From: Arion vulgaris
Lineage: Eukaryota > Mollusca > Gastropoda > Stylommatophora > Arionidae
Length of the DNA: 64,000 nucleotides
Reading direction: 5' to 3'
NCBI GenBank assembly: GCA_020796225.1
Contig: CM036767.1
Span: 27,995,253 to 28,059,252, forward strand
The notes under the pieces were generated by a model, which saw nothing but the letters and a program-made list of their open reading frames with translations, was not told where the DNA came from and did no database searches. A program made the position numbers and the translations under genes. Positions 44,836 through 57,559 of the stretch are shown one piece after another; within the stretch, counting starts at the first letter, position 1; the number at the start of each line of letters is the position of its first letter.

Positions 44836-44951
44836 GTCACACACGTGGTGTTCCAAGCGTCACCCATCTAAGTACTAACCACGCCCGACGTTGCTTGACT
44901 TCGGTGATCGGACGAGAACCGGTATTTTCAACGATAAGTATGGCCGTAGAC
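44836..44951 (-). rRNA. 5S rRNA: 5S rRNA, unit 5 copy 1
   Basis: Nearly full length. It begins GTCTACGGCCATAC and has ACCGGTTCTCGTCCGATCAC and GCAACGTCGGGCGTGGTTAG; a T6 terminator lies at 44829-44834 on the minus strand. Confidence 0.93.
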
Positions 44952-45278
44952 AAAGTAGTGTTCTACTATAGGTACATGTAGTTAATTTTTTTATTTTAGT
45001 GCTGCATTTACACCCATATTGCAGTCATACAATCACAACAACTATTCTTAACAGCAACAAAACAATATCGGTAAGCAATAAGACAGTGCATAAAATAAAG
45101 AAGATCAAATGAATTGTTTTGAAATAACGTTTTGAATAAAATCCTGGAAAAGAGGTGACCTTTTGGGGAACTGTATACACTATTTGCCGTGTGGCTTTTC
45201 GTATAGTAGACCACTGATTCTCCATTAAAAAAAAAACCAGATGACAAAATATTCAAAAAAGAAGAAAAAAGAAAAAAT

Positions 45279-45391
45279 GTCTACACACGTGGTGTTCCCA
45301 AGCAGTCACCCATCAAGTACTAACCGCCCGACGTTGCTTGACTTCGGTGATCGGACGAGAACCGGTATTTTAACGTGGTATGGCCGTAGAA
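45279..45391 (-). rRNA. 5S rRNA: 5S rRNA, unit 5 copy 2
   Basis: Same gene with a few missing bases; GTCCGATCACCGAAGTCAAG and the 3' end ACGTGTGTAGAC are present, then a T6 run. Confidence 0.92.
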
Positions 45392-45642
45392 AAAGTAGTG
45401 TTCACGTATAGGTACATATAGCTAAGTACTATGTACTATTCTCGCTATTCTATTTTAGTGTGTATGGTGCTTCATTTACTCAGTAGACAAACCATACTGC
45501 AGGCATACAATCACACACAACTATTCTTAACAACAAGAGCAGCCAAAGGCGCGTATCTATTTGGTATTTGGTTTGTAACACAGTGCATTAACACAAACTC
45601 ATTGTGAACCGTTTAGGAATGCTAATTGGGATAATTTGGGGT

Positions 45643-45657
45643 GGCCCTGAAAGGGCC
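45643..45657 (-). terminator. Histone 3' stem-loop of H4, unit 5
   Basis: Minus strand GGCCCTTTCAGGGCC, one loop T short of canonical. Confidence 0.88.
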
Positions 45658-45683
45658 TGGTGATGTAAATCAAAGGTTGTTGT

Positions 45684-45989
<306 letters not shown>

Positions 45990-46130
45990 GTTTATGCTTT
46001 AACGATATTTTCGCAAACTTTTTGCAACCTATATATAGAACAACACATCAGAAAGTCACGGATGTCACGCAACATGGCGGATAAAGTCCTTATCCGATTG
46101 GCTGAAATGGTTCTCTCTATTCAATAGACA
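45990..46130 (-). promoter_or_regulatory. H4 promoter, unit 5
   Basis: TATATATA at 46030-46037, GTTGCGTGACATCC (CRE-like half-site) near 46060 and a CCAAT box at 46097-46101 on the minus strand. Confidence 0.78.
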
Positions 46131-46870
46131 TGACTTCTGGTGCGTTAACTTGAACTAACAGTCCCCAATGTGTGAATTACATCTGCTCTTTATTGTTGTT
46201 GTTGTTGTGGGAGAATGTTTCAACAGTAACAAGAATAGCTAGTTCACATCACTATCGTTCCTTCCCACACTAATATAGATATAGGTAGTAGTTTAATCCC
46301 AGTTTGGACCAAATCTTCGCTCACTACACTGTTGGTCGTGTCAGTCGTCAAATCTCCACCCACACGCATCAACACTTAATGGGTGTGGGTTTGGGTGGGT
46401 CTTCTTACAATTTAAAATTTCTTAAAATAAGATAGGTCGATAGGTCGGGATCTAAAGTTCTAACCATCTCATTAATTCATTTGGATATTATGTCACATGT
46501 TTACTGATAAAGCATAACTTTATGTTCGTTAACCAGCGTAGGTAGCAAAAAAGGAAATTATGTCTTTGTTAGTTACATGTTCGTTAAGTTTATGTGTATC
46601 TATGTCCCACAATCTCAAATCACTGATAACGGACAACAGGCGGCGGAGAATCAAGATGTACAGCCACAGAGGTAGAGGTAGGATGGGGAAATTGTAATAA
46701 AGTAAGTACCTCAAGGGAGGGAGCACACATACACATTTACTGTTAAGATTTTAGTAATAGTAGCAAGACTTGGACTAGTAGGGTCAAATAAAAAACCATT
46801 CAAGTGAGGTGTGTTGTGTGGTGCTGTTGTAAGGAGAGAGGTGTGATATTGAACTCTTGTGAACGACGCA
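46131..46870. other. H4-H3 spacer, unit 5
   Basis: Clean copy of the 8041-8776 spacer. No gene seen. The H3 downstream CAAGAGTT (inverted) lies near 46853. Confidence 0.65.
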
Positions 46871-46893
46871 TGAGTTAATTGAGAAATGCTGGT

Positions 46894-46910
46894 GGTCCTA
46901 AAAAAGGACC
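46894..46910 (-). terminator. Histone 3' stem-loop of H3, unit 5
   Basis: Minus strand GGTCCTTTTTTAGGACC: full 6-bp stem, one extra T in the loop. Confidence 0.88.
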
Positions 46911-46934
46911 TTTTTGATCTTTGTAATATGTGGT

Positions 46935-47347
46935 TTAGGCGCGCTCTCCGCGGATACGTCTGGCCAGCTGGATGTCTTTTGGCATAATTGTCACACGCTT
47001 GGCGTGGATGGCACTGGTTGGTGTCCTCAAACAGACCAACGAGTAAGCCTCGCTGGCCTCCTGCAGGGCCATAACAGCTGAACTCTGGAATCGCAGATCG
47101 GTCTTGAAGTCTTGAGCGATTTCTCCGGACCAAGCACTGGAATGGCAGCACGGATCGGTAGCTCGTTATCTCCCGGTAACGACGGATCTCTCCGGAGAGC
47201 GGCGGTGCCGGGCCTGTAACGATGGGGCTTCTTGGCTGACACCACCGGTGGCATGGTGCCGATTTTCTGGCGGCACGGTAGCGGCTGTTTGCGTGCGGGT
47301 ATGCCTCCGGTAAGATTTGCGAGCAGTCTGCTTCAGTACCGAGCCAT
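46935..47347 (-). CDS. H3: Histone H3, unit 5 (frameshifted)
   Basis: Start at 47345-47347, stop at 46935-46937, with the end RRIRGERA recognisable. [10 protein letters not shown] near 47215 and [16 protein letters not shown] coding near 46980 are visible. Here errors are mostly small insertions rather than deletions, so the length (413) is near normal. Confidence 0.88.
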
Positions 47348-47470
47348 CTTTTGCTTTGTAGAGAAATTAGTTGTATAAAAACGCTTTGGCTGGAAAAAAT
47401 GCGCTTAAATACAGAGACGATGGCGCATGATTGGAAGAAAGTACTCTTGCTATCTTCTGATTGGCTGCGG
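47348..47470 (-). promoter_or_regulatory. H3 promoter, unit 5
   Basis: CTTAAATA near 47404 (inverted TATA), ATTGG near 47430 and 47460 (inverted CCAAT). Confidence 0.75.
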
Positions 47471-47734
47471 GCTGCTTCTGCGAACAACATAACAAACAAC
47501 AAAAAGACAAGACGGTTATTTCATATAATATTAACTCATATGATATTGCAGGAACTAGAAGGAAGAGGAATGAAGAAGATAAGAAAGTAAATGTTCATTC
47601 ATGGTCTATCTGTCTAACTTTCTATCTCATTCTATCTACATCATCTATCCTCAAAATCTAATTAACTATAATTGCTCCTTTGGCCTGGCACTCCATCCTA
47701 AAAATGACTGTCTGTTGATTATTGTGTTCTTGTG

Positions 47735-47880
47735 TGTATGTATGTATGTATGTATCATGTGTATTCTGAAGGACTTTGTGTAAAGACTTGTTTTTGCTCC
47801 TACTTTATACGAGGCACCAGAAGTCACAGATTGGAAGAAAGATATGTACTTCGTTCTGATTGGCTACTAAGACAGGGACC
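47735..47880 (-). promoter_or_regulatory. Promoter-plus-stem-loop element, unit 5
   Basis: (TATG)n near 47737-47754, a damaged hairpin near 47764, ACTTTATA near 47802 and CCAAT boxes at 47830-47834 and 47859-47863. The promoter part is well kept. Confidence 0.55.
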
Positions 47881-48039
47881 ATTATCTCATTATTGTTTGG
47901 TAGATGCTTGCTCCTCTGCTCTGTGAGCGTCTACGACCCAAACGTACCTGGTTCAAACCACACGGTTGTAAGTTTGAAGCAAATTTGGCACCGTGCAGAA
48001 ACGTATAAAGTGTGCCTAGAAAATCAGCGACTCATTTAC

Positions 48040-49420
48040 TGTGGTTCTTCTTTTGTCATCACTGCTACCGTTGGTGCCCAGTGTCGTGGTTTCTGTTTTG
48101 TCTTGCCGCTGTATTCTGGTGGCTTATGGTTGTTGTAAGCTCTTTCACAGGATTCTGATACGCCATCTAACCATCTTTTCCAAGTGATGTTATCAAAGCT
48201 ACTTTTGATGTTCTGTTTGTAGAAGACTCTGAATGCTGTGGAGTTTGGACTTCATTCTTTGTTTATCTATGTAATTCAAGCACGGTTTTTGTGCCAACTT
48301 TCTTTCTTATGCTGATGTTGGTGATTCTGCTGGGTATTCAAAACATTTTGATGTTGATGTTGGTCTTTTCTTGTGTTGTTGGTAACTTTACCATGAGCAA
48401 TGCATTTCACATGTAGTTATTTTTTGTGACTGCGCTTTGCTCAATGTCCATGTTTGGCTCTGGTAACACAAAGTAGGTATAAAATACTGTTGTAGCTGCC
48501 TGTGAAATTTTGGGTGCCTTAACAGCAGGAACTCGCTCATTTGATTACTTGCATTACTTTAGCCTATCTAGTCTTCTGTGAATATACTTCAAACCTTTGA
48601 ATTCTTCACTTGGTTTATTTTAGTGCCGCTGACATGGATGTCTCAGATTATTATGCTTTCTTCCATATTCATTGTTTATGAACTTAGTGTTGTTGATTTT
48701 CATGTCATATTTTTACACAATTTTTATTTTCAAAGTGTAATGTGATATTGTGAGTCTCTTATTCATTTGAAGTGTAATCACAGTACTGATCAACTTACAA
48801 ACAGCGGTTCATTTTTATTTTCATCATTATCTGAATTTGACTCGAGTTGTTACATCCCATATATACACCAATAAAAAAGTAAATAAATTGAAGGGACTGT
48901 GTGTCTAACACCTGATGTAATGGAGAACCAGTCAGTCATTCCTTCTGTTGTTCTTACTACTTTCTAAGCTGTCACTCAGACGCCATATTCTTCAGGATCT
49001 TTATAGTTTACCTATTTTATATATCATTTTACTGTGGTCTGCTGAAATATAAGTTGTTACTTTGATTATAATATTCAATTGTTTGTTAGATCTGTCTTAG
49101 TGTAAATATTCGTCTGTGCAGCTCTTGCCCTCTGACCCAAGACTGGCTGTTGCTTAAGCTTCAGGGGCTCTAATATATCTATACTCTGCTCTTACGGCTC
49201 AATACTTTTCCTGAAACATTTTTGCCTGTCAAAGAGTATGTTTGACACTCTCTTTTGTCTCCTTTGTTCTTCCATATTAGGACTATGGCCATTCTCTTGA
49301 TCATCTGGAGCCTCCCAGGTTATGTCTTTGATATTACTGTGGCAGTGCTGTAAAGATATGTTCCGATGTAGGACCAAGAAGAAAGAAAGAGCACAAATCA
49401 ACAACCCCATATGAGACCAT
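48040..49420 (-). mobile_element. LINE-C remnant, unit 5
   Basis: Same RTE-like remnant between H3 and H2A; coding blocks are broken by insertions. No intact motif string longer than a few residues beyond the INNTK region near 48700. Confidence 0.7.
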
Positions 49421-49607
49421 CATTGTTATGGTAAAAACCAGAAATAAGCTGTTTGCCCTTTGTTAATATTGTTCCTCTTTTTTTTTGCATCACAAACAAT
49501 AAGAGAAACATCACAGAATAAAAATTATCATTTCATTCAGGTAACTGTATGGCAACAGTGGAAACTCTTTGTGCGAAATGAAGAAATTGTAGTGGGAATG
49601 TGTAGGT

Positions 49608-49622
49608 TGTCCTGAAAGGACA
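49608..49622 (-). terminator. Histone 3' stem-loop of H2A, unit 6
   Basis: Minus strand TGTCCTTTCAGGACA; stem intact, one loop T short. CAAAGAGTT lies near 49565 (inverted). Confidence 0.88.
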
Positions 49623-49654
49623 GTGATGATAGGTTGGTTGGTTGGTGGAGTAAT

Positions 49655-50026
49655 TTAGCTCTTGCCGGTGGCCTTTTGAGATTTCTTGGGCAGTAGCACG
49701 GCCTGGATGTTGGGCAGGACCTTCCGTGACCGTGATCACGGACCGACTTGTTCCAGCTCCTCGTCGTGGATGGCCCAACTGGAATGACGAGGATGATTCT
49801 GGTCTTCTTGTTGTCTCTTGTGGCGTTGCCAAGCCTTTCGAGCACCTCAGCTGCAAGATATTCTAGAACTGCGGCTAGGTACACTGGGGCGCCAGCACCA
49901 ACCACGTTCCAGCCCGTGCGTTGCCTTTCTCAGCATGACGATGGATACGACCAGCAAGGGACAGGTCCGGCCCTGGATAAGGCGAGACTTGCGTTTACTT
50001 CTTTTCGCCTTTGCCACGTCAGACAT
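49655..50026 (-). CDS. H2A: Histone H2A, unit 6 (frameshifted)
   Basis: Start at 50024-50026, stop at 49655-49657. [20 protein letters not shown] is readable near 49840-49900 and the KSQKATGKS end near 49670. In-between coding is disturbed by small insertions. Confidence 0.9.
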
Positions 50027-50300
50027 GATTAATAGTTAGTTAGCTGGGTATTCCAAAATAAAACGCAAACAGACTACAAACGTTGAATATGAAAAAACAC
50101 GCATAAAGTACTTGCCTTAAATACTTCCACAACTTTGCGCGAAGCCAGAGACGCGATTAGCCAAAACGGTAGTATAGCGAGCCTGCCGATTGGCTAGAAT
50201 CTTTTCGTCCTCCGCCGTTTTACCACTGCTGTCATATATAAACAGTTGAGCGGGTCCGTCGACATCAAACAAACAAACAAAACGTCGACATTTTCAAATA
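50027..50300. promoter_or_regulatory. Divergent H2A/H2B promoter, unit 6
   Basis: Same layout as 365-649: TATATAAA for H2B near 50236, ATTGG near 50191, and an intact leader with GTCGACATCAA and the second GTCGACAT. The H2B ATG is changed (AAAAGTCGCACTCC near 50310). Confidence 0.82.
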
Positions 50301-50335
50301 CCGATCATAAAAGTCGCACTCCAAAAGTTTCTTTT
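50300..50335 (+). pseudogene. H2B: H2B 5' fragment before LINE-A, unit 6
   Basis: CTCCAAAAGTTTCTT of H2B is followed by LINE-A at the same codon as in unit 1. No H2B 3' part follows, since the array inverts within LINE-A sequence. Confidence 0.7.
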
Positions 50336-53300
50336 GAGTGCGCAAAGTTGGATGTGTTAATTTTGTGTTAGTTTTGTGTTATTTTGTTTCTTTCGGTTAT
50401 ACCAACCATAATTTAGTAAGCGACAAAAGTGCAGCGATCCTGATCAGCTAAAGACTTCTTGAGAGAGATGGACTTATACACCGGCCTGGCACGTTAATCA
50501 TGACGGTCAACGGTGATATATCTCGATTGACATACTCAATGATGGCGGCTGTACTCACGAGGCCAGCTGGCGTGGGACAAACGGTATGGCAACGCTATAC
50601 GCTGCGAACCCACACAGGTGGTACGCCGCACTGAGCACTGCCGCTCATTCAACATTATAAAGACTACATTCTAAAAAGAATTAGTGGAAACCTCAAATCA
50701 GCATTTTAATCAAACATTTTAAAATTGAAAAACCAAGGTATTACACTACAGCTGCACTCCTACCTCAACAAAGGAAGGAGTAGCAAGAACTAGCTAAAAC
50801 TATAGCATAGAATCTAAACAAAATTGTTCAAATCCCAAAAGCGCGAGTAATAAATGGACATTTTTGTTATAAAGAAAATAAAGCCATCAAATCGCCCATT
50901 CCAATGAACAGATATGAACGGCGACGCCATTAACCAACAAATATGGATTACCACCGCGGCAGACGCACACGGTGCAAATCTGCAGCAGGATAACCATTAG
51001 GTTAATATGCCTGAAAAAAAAACAGCAAAGAAAGCTGAAGAAAACAATACGGATATCAGTTCAAAAACTGTAAGAAGAAGAAAGAACCACGGAAACTACA
51101 AAGCACAGACCTGTGGATGAAAACAACATGAAGCAGATAAACAAATTGAAAGTAGAAGAAAAGAAGAACTGAAACAACACCCGACAAATAGAACACCGAC
51201 AAACAACATAGACACCCAACACCAAAGAACAACCATAACGAATACCAAGCCCCAGCATAACGGAAGCGACTCCCACACATCAGAAACAGAAGACACAGAT
51301 GAAGAAACACACATCGTGGATAGGACATGTTTCACAGAAGATGAAGATCCACCTTTCCACAGAATCAAACCACTAATTACATCCAAAGTTGACCAAACAC
51401 AGCAAGTATATGAATGAATGATGAAGAAAAACACTTTTACACACACACACACACACATAACCCACACACACACAAATGTTCAGTAGACACAAAATACGCA
51501 TTATATCTCTCAACATAAGACACTTGAAACACAAAACACAACACATCATCGACCTAGCACACAATTTATTCAACTATTATTACAAGAAACACGTCAACAA
51601 GCAACACTTACAAACTCAACACCACCACAAAACAACACCCATAGGAATACAGAGTGGCATAAGGAAATGAGGAAAAGAGAGTATATAATAGATATCAGAC
51701 TGACTGGAAACCTTACCTGTAACGACACAGAGGAAGAATATTGATAATACAAGAGCTAAGCACAAACGCAGTAAGAAGATACACAATAGTCAAGCATATA
51801 ATATAATACACGACATAGACAACTATTCTACAAGACGACATCCACTTTAAAGGCCATAACCAACACATTCATTAGGAGGAGATTTCCAACTGCATCACAC
51901 AAAGCAGCCGACTCGGACAGAGACAACAGCGACAAAGAAAACAAGCTATAACAACACTAAGCAGAATACCGAGAAATATTCACTCGTAGACATATATAGA
52001 CACACCTTCCCAAAAGGAACAGAAACAACATATCAAGATCAAACACATATCACAGAAGGAAATCAGAATAGACAAATTTTACACAGAAGCGTCTTCCCAA
52101 GAATTAGCAAAATGAGCACGTCTCAAACACTACAATTCTGAACCACGGCAATTCTAACATAAACGATGACACTACAAATAAAAGATCACTTACAAGTTGC
52201 AACACTATTGCAAACAAGTTTTACAGACTAATAACCATTATTAGAAGACCACACCAAAGATGCACCATCGGATAATCTGGCATTCACTGGGACCTGCTCA
52301 AAAACACCGTTGAAGTTACACAACTACTATGACACAATGAAAAGTCCAACAGCAAACAAGAATACTAGAAAGCATGGTTAGCTGAATTGATGGACCGAAA
52401 CGCACCACAAATACACACACTCAATGATGAACTAATTAAGTACAAACAACGCATACTGAGAATTTCTCAGAGCAAAACTGAACACCAACACACGAAATAC
52501 CTCTAGAGACTTTTTTTGAGAATAGAACAACACAGACAGAAACAAAAACAAATATATGAAATTCAGAATGAAAAGGAAACACTAACAGAAGATCAGGAAT
52601 AATTAACACTTTACCACGCATACTATAAGCATTGTACACCAAAGACACACTGCACCACAAACAAATCTTTGTTATACGTCAAAAGCTCACGGACCAAAAC
52701 AAAACCATAGACAACCAATAACAACACAAAACCTAGAAATAGCACTAAACACACATTAAGAAGAAGTAAAACGCCAGGACCAGACGGACTAACCACTGGT
52801 TTCTACAAAAAAATTCTTCCCCATAATAGAGGCCCTCCTATGAAATTAAATGAATCCTAAAAACAAACCAACTACCAAATAACCAGATCAAACGCCACAT
52901 AACATAATCAGGATAACACAGATGCACAACAAACTAAAACTGCAGACCAATATCCTTATTGAATACAGATTACAAAATACTAACTAAAACCTTGACTTTA
53001 AAATTAGCCCCCTTCATGAAACAGTTCTTTGATAACAGTAGCATAAAGCGAAGCATCATAAAACACATTTCATAAGAGACATAATTCCAATACTCATCAG
53101 GCACTACAAACATCCGTGTATCCTTAGACCAAGAAGGCCTTTGACAGAGTCTCACACGGGTACCTGCATGATACGTTACCTGAGTCGTACCAGGCCAACC
53201 TACGCCAGCTGGATAAAACTTCTGTGCCAGCGGCGCGCTGATCATAAATCTGACTTCATCCGAAATAATGTTAATAAAAGTCGGTGAGTAGGGGATGCCC

Positions 53301-55239
53301 TTTATCGCCTTTATTGTACGTATTAGCGCAGAACCATTACTGGAAAAAATTCGCGGAGACCAGATGTCAAGGGCACCTTTATACCTGGACTGGGAAAAAA
53401 AACTCTCAACATATGCAGACGACACAATATTTTCCCACTAACAACACATCCATAGAATACCTTAAACAGAAATTTCAAAATACATGACTAGATAATAGGG
53501 GCAAAAATAAACATGCAGAAGTCCCAAATAAGTAATGCAGAATACAAGTGAATTAAGTATAAATCGATTCCTGTAACTTAATACAAGTCAATAGAATAAA
53601 TTATACCTGGAATCATCTTTAAAAATAACCGCTGACAAAACAAGGTAACCTTGGCAAAATGCTTAGTCACACAGATTAAGCCAACTTGAAACATACAAAT
53701 ACACAACAAACGATATTCGGCAAACATGATAGTAAACACGTACATCATACCAGCAATATACACATCTAATGTTTTTCCAACTTCCTGCAGCTATGAAAAT
53801 CCAAACTACCATCAGAACTTCATTTTCAAAAAACGCAATACGCATGATAGCCCATAAGACACTAATACAACCAGAAAGAGAGGCGGAATATCCCACTGAC
53901 ATAAAAACGCGATCCTAGGCCAGAAGAATCATAGCGTAGAACATGACCAAAACAACACCAACGAATACACTTTGCTTTTATACTATATGGGCTGATTAAC
54001 AAAACTTCGCAATAAGCAACAACACACCCCACTATTTCGGAACACCTATTCCAAAATTCTACCAACAGTGCATTCAAGCATAAGATAATGAAAACCATTA
54101 TGACCACCAAAGAATGTATAAACACCTAATTAAAGCACAAGAACCACCACTAAACAACCAGAATAAAGAGGATACACCTATTTTGTCACAAGACTGCCAC
54201 AGATTTTTAGAAACTTACTCAAGCACAAACATCTAAACAAGCAAAGAAGTCCTTACAGATTACTCTTCAACATCACACCGGTAGGATACAGGACAGTGAC
54301 ATGAAGCAAAATATTACCTCTGCAACCAAAAAAGACAAGAGACAGAAGACCATATTTTCTTCCATTGCAACACAATACAACTAGCATTAAACTCACTACA
54401 AACAACAATGAACACAAACAAGATAGACACCTAAAGCAATCATGATAAATGTACCTATAACCCCATAAACACACAAATAGAACATTACAGATTATTGGCA
54501 GAATTTCGACACCTGGTGTAGAGTGCAAGCTCTAAAAACCAAATACGACCAACGACAATACAATGATGAACTATTTAGACACATTTTACAGAACCAAGAA
54601 TAACCCAAACCATGATACAAAGATAAACGTCATACACAAACATGCAACAGTAAATGAATCACCAACACTGGAGATATCTTTTTTAAATCACGGTGAAAGT
54701 ATGAACAGATGTATTAATTACCTAAGAACCACAAAACTAAATAAGTCACAGGACCGAACTTACAGCAGACCAATCCCAAGCAAACACAACGACTTCAAAC
54801 TCTAACCTGAAAATTAGGACATGTCACCCAAAACACGAATAGATGCATAAATACACAACAACCTACCATCGAACTAGGAGTATTACCTCATTTAATTGTT
54901 TATTTATTATTGCACAGCATTATTGGAATTATGTGTGATTATTGGTGCATAGTATATTTGTTTCCCTTCATGTATTGAATATAAAAAAAAAAAAAAAAAA
55001 AAATAAAAAAATAAAAAAAAATAAAAAAAAAAAAAAAATAAAAAAAAAAAAAAAAAAAAAAAAAAACTTTTGCGTGATGGTAGTGAACCTGAAAAGGCAA
55101 CACAAAGTACAGCACATCTCCTATTTTTCTTTCTTGATAAAGAGATAAATTTACAAACAAAACCATTTGAAATAGAAAACTTTTTCTTTATTGCATTGTA
55201 TATTATTGATTGCATTATGGAAAAAAAAAAAAAAAAAAA
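50336..55239 (+). mobile_element. LINE-A, second long copy
   Basis: Near full-length copy with the same 5' junction and order as 675-5935: ORF1 remnant 50420-51235, (CA)n 51441-51475, ORF2 from 51476, internal A-rich tract 54982-55066 and terminal A run to 55239. The catalytic YADDTIF box is intact near 53415, unlike unit 1. Both ORFs are broken many times. Confidence 0.83.
51476..54600 (+). pseudogene. LINE-A ORF2 remnant, second copy
   Basis: Begins MFSRHKIRIISLNIRHLKHK, a slightly better APE endonuclease start than unit 1. PGPDGLTTGFYK near 52778, AFDRVSH near 53140, GCPLSPL near 53295 and YADDTIF near 53415 follow, in different frames. DHIFFHCNTIQLAL near 54350 closes the zinc region. 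Confidence 0.75.
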
Positions 55240-55245
55240 TTTTGC
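55239..55245. other. Inversion junction
   Basis: The terminal A run of the + LINE-A meets TTTTGCCATAT, which is the reverse complement of LINE-A at about 4245-4250 of the first copy. All sequence to the right is in reverse orientation. Confidence 0.85.
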
Positions 55246-56739
55246 CATATATCTTTTTTTTTCCTATTAAGGGTTATTTTTAAAGACGATTCCGTATAAT
55301 TTTATCTTATTGACTTGTTTAATTTAAAAGGGGAAATCTGATTTATACTTAAATTTCCCCTATTCCCATTTTTGGGATTTTTATGTTTATTTTGCCCCGC
55401 TATCTATTGCGTATTCTTGGAATGTTTGGAGTATATTCTCTATGGATGTGTTGTTAGGTGGGAAAAATATTGTTTCTGCATATGCTATAGTTTTTTCTCC
55501 CAGCCCAGGTAAAAGGTGCCCTTGACATTCTGGTCTCTTTTTTAAATAATGGTTCCAGCGCTAATACGTCAATAAAGGCGATAAGGCACCCCCTGCCTAT
55601 GATCTTTTATTAATATTGGTTCTGATAGGTTGTGATTTATGATCAGTGCCTTTCGGGGTTTTTTATACAGAATTTTTTCCCAACTGGCGTAGGTTTTTTG
55701 CATTCGTGAACGTATCATGTAGGTACTGTGGACTCTGTAAAAGGCCTTCTCTTGGTCTGGGAAAATTTGATGTTTGTATGTTTTTATCGTGGTATTGAAT
55801 TTTCTCTTATAAATTTGTTTTTTATATGTTTCTGCCTTTTATCTACATTGTTGGTCTGGGGAACTAAGTCTTTCATAAAGGGGCTAATTTTAAGTGGGGT
55901 TTTAGTTAGTATTTTTAATCTTATTCAAAAGGATTTGGTCTGGTTTTTGTTTGTTGGTGTCTGTTTTCCCTTGGGATTAGTGTTTGTATCTTGATTCATG
56001 CTTTTTGGGTGTTGGTTTTTTTTTAGGGATTCTTTAATCTTTGTAGGAGTCCCTATTTGGGAAGAATTTTTGTAAAACCAGTGGTTAGTCCGTCTGGCCC
56101 TGGCGTTTCTCTCTTGTAATGTGTTTGGGCCTTTTCTGGGTTTTTGTGTTGTTAATGGTTGATCTAAGTGGTTTTTTTTTTCGGGGAGTTTTGACTATAA
56201 CAATTTTTCCCCTGTTTGTGGTGCTGTGTGTTCTGGCTTTTACAATTGCTTATAGTATGTGTGGAAAGTGTTAATTACCTGATCTTCTTTTTTTTCTCCT
56301 TTTTCATTCTAATTTCATGTATTTGTTTTTTTTTCTGCCTGTGTTTTTCTATTTTTAAAAAAATCTCTGGAGGGATTCGTGCGTTGATGTTCAGTTTTTC
56401 TCTGGTAGGGCCCCCTTGGTATTTTTTTGTACTTAATTAGTTTCATTGAGGGGTGTATTTTGGTGCGTTTCGGGCCATCAATTCAGTTTCTTTTGGCTTC
56501 TTCTAGTATTTTGTTTGTGTTTGGTTCTTTCTTTTTTGTTTGCTTAATTTTGGGAATTTTTTAACTGTGTTTTTGGTAAGTCCCCTGTTTATTAGTTTCA
56601 ATGGTGCGTCTTTGGTTAGTCTTTTAATGTTGTTATTGTGTCTGTAAAGAACTTGTTTTGCAATAGGGTGTCGTTAAATTTCCGGTGGTGATCTTTTGTT
56701 TTAAATTGTCGTCGTTTAGTTTGGGATTACTGCTTATGT
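55243..56739 (-). mobile_element. LINE-A, inverted 5'-truncated part
   Basis: Reverse complement of LINE-A from about 4250 down to about 2660, covering reverse transcriptase (inverse of AFDRVSH near 55735 and PGPDGL near 56090). Its 5' end meets the H2B leader at the second GTCGACAT (about 56732-56740), a different junction from unit 1. Confidence 0.78.
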
Positions 56740-56999
56740 CGACGTTTTGTTTGTTTTTTTTGATTCGACGGCCCCGCTAAACTGTTTATATATGACAGCA
56801 GTTTAAAAACGGCGAGGACAAAAAGATTCAAAGCCAATCGGCAGGCTCCCCAAATTTACCTTTTTGGAATCGCGTCTCGGTTTCAAAATTTGGGGAAGTA
56901 TTTAAGGAAAATTACTCTGCGTTTTTTTTTCATATTCAACTTTTTAAAAGTCTGTTTCCCTTTTTATTTTGGAATCCCCAAACTAACTAACTATTAATC
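56740..56999. promoter_or_regulatory. Divergent H2A/H2B promoter, inverted unit
   Basis: Plus strand: inverted TATATAAA for H2B near 56786, CCAAT near 56836 and GTATTTAAGG for H2A near 56897. Now H2A is on the plus strand. Confidence 0.78.
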
Positions 57000-57386
57000 A
57001 TGTCTGGACGTGGCAAAGGGGGAAAAAAATTTAAAAGGGGCGGGCCCCGGGTCTCGCTCACCCGGGGCCCGGACCCCGGTTCCCCGTTGGTCGTATCCAT
57101 CGTTTGCTGAAAAAGGGCAACTACGCTGAACGTGTTGGTGCTGGCCCCCAGTGTACCTAGCCGCGGTTCTAGAATATCTTGCAGCTGAGGTGCTCGAGTT
57201 GGCTGGCAACCCCGGGGAATAACAAAAAAGACCAGAATCATCCCCGTCATCCCCAGTTGGCCATCCCCCGGGCGAGGAGTTGAAACAAGCTTCTGCCCGG
57301 TTGTGACCATCGCTAAAGGCGGTGTCCCCAACACCCCAGGCCGTGCTACGGGCCCGAAATCTCAAAAGGCCACCGGCAAAGCAAAA
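57000..57386 (+). CDS. H2A: Histone H2A, inverted unit
   Basis: Starts MSGRGKGG at 57000-57002. [10 protein letters not shown] near 57120, AEVLELAGN near 57185 and KTRIIPVI near 57230 (same missing C) are readable, and the [13 protein letters not shown] end near 57325. False C/G runs disturb the rest, and the stop codon is lost near 57385. Confidence 0.86.
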
Positions 57387-57559
57387 TTACTCCCCCAAAC
57401 CAACCCCAACCCCCAATCATAAACTTCCCCTTTTTTAGGACAACCAAATATTTTAACAATTTTCTTCTTTTTCCAAAAAAGTTTTACTGTTGTTACATAG
57501 TTACCTGGATGAATGATAATTTTTATTCTGTGATGTTTCTCTTATTGTTTGTGATGAAA

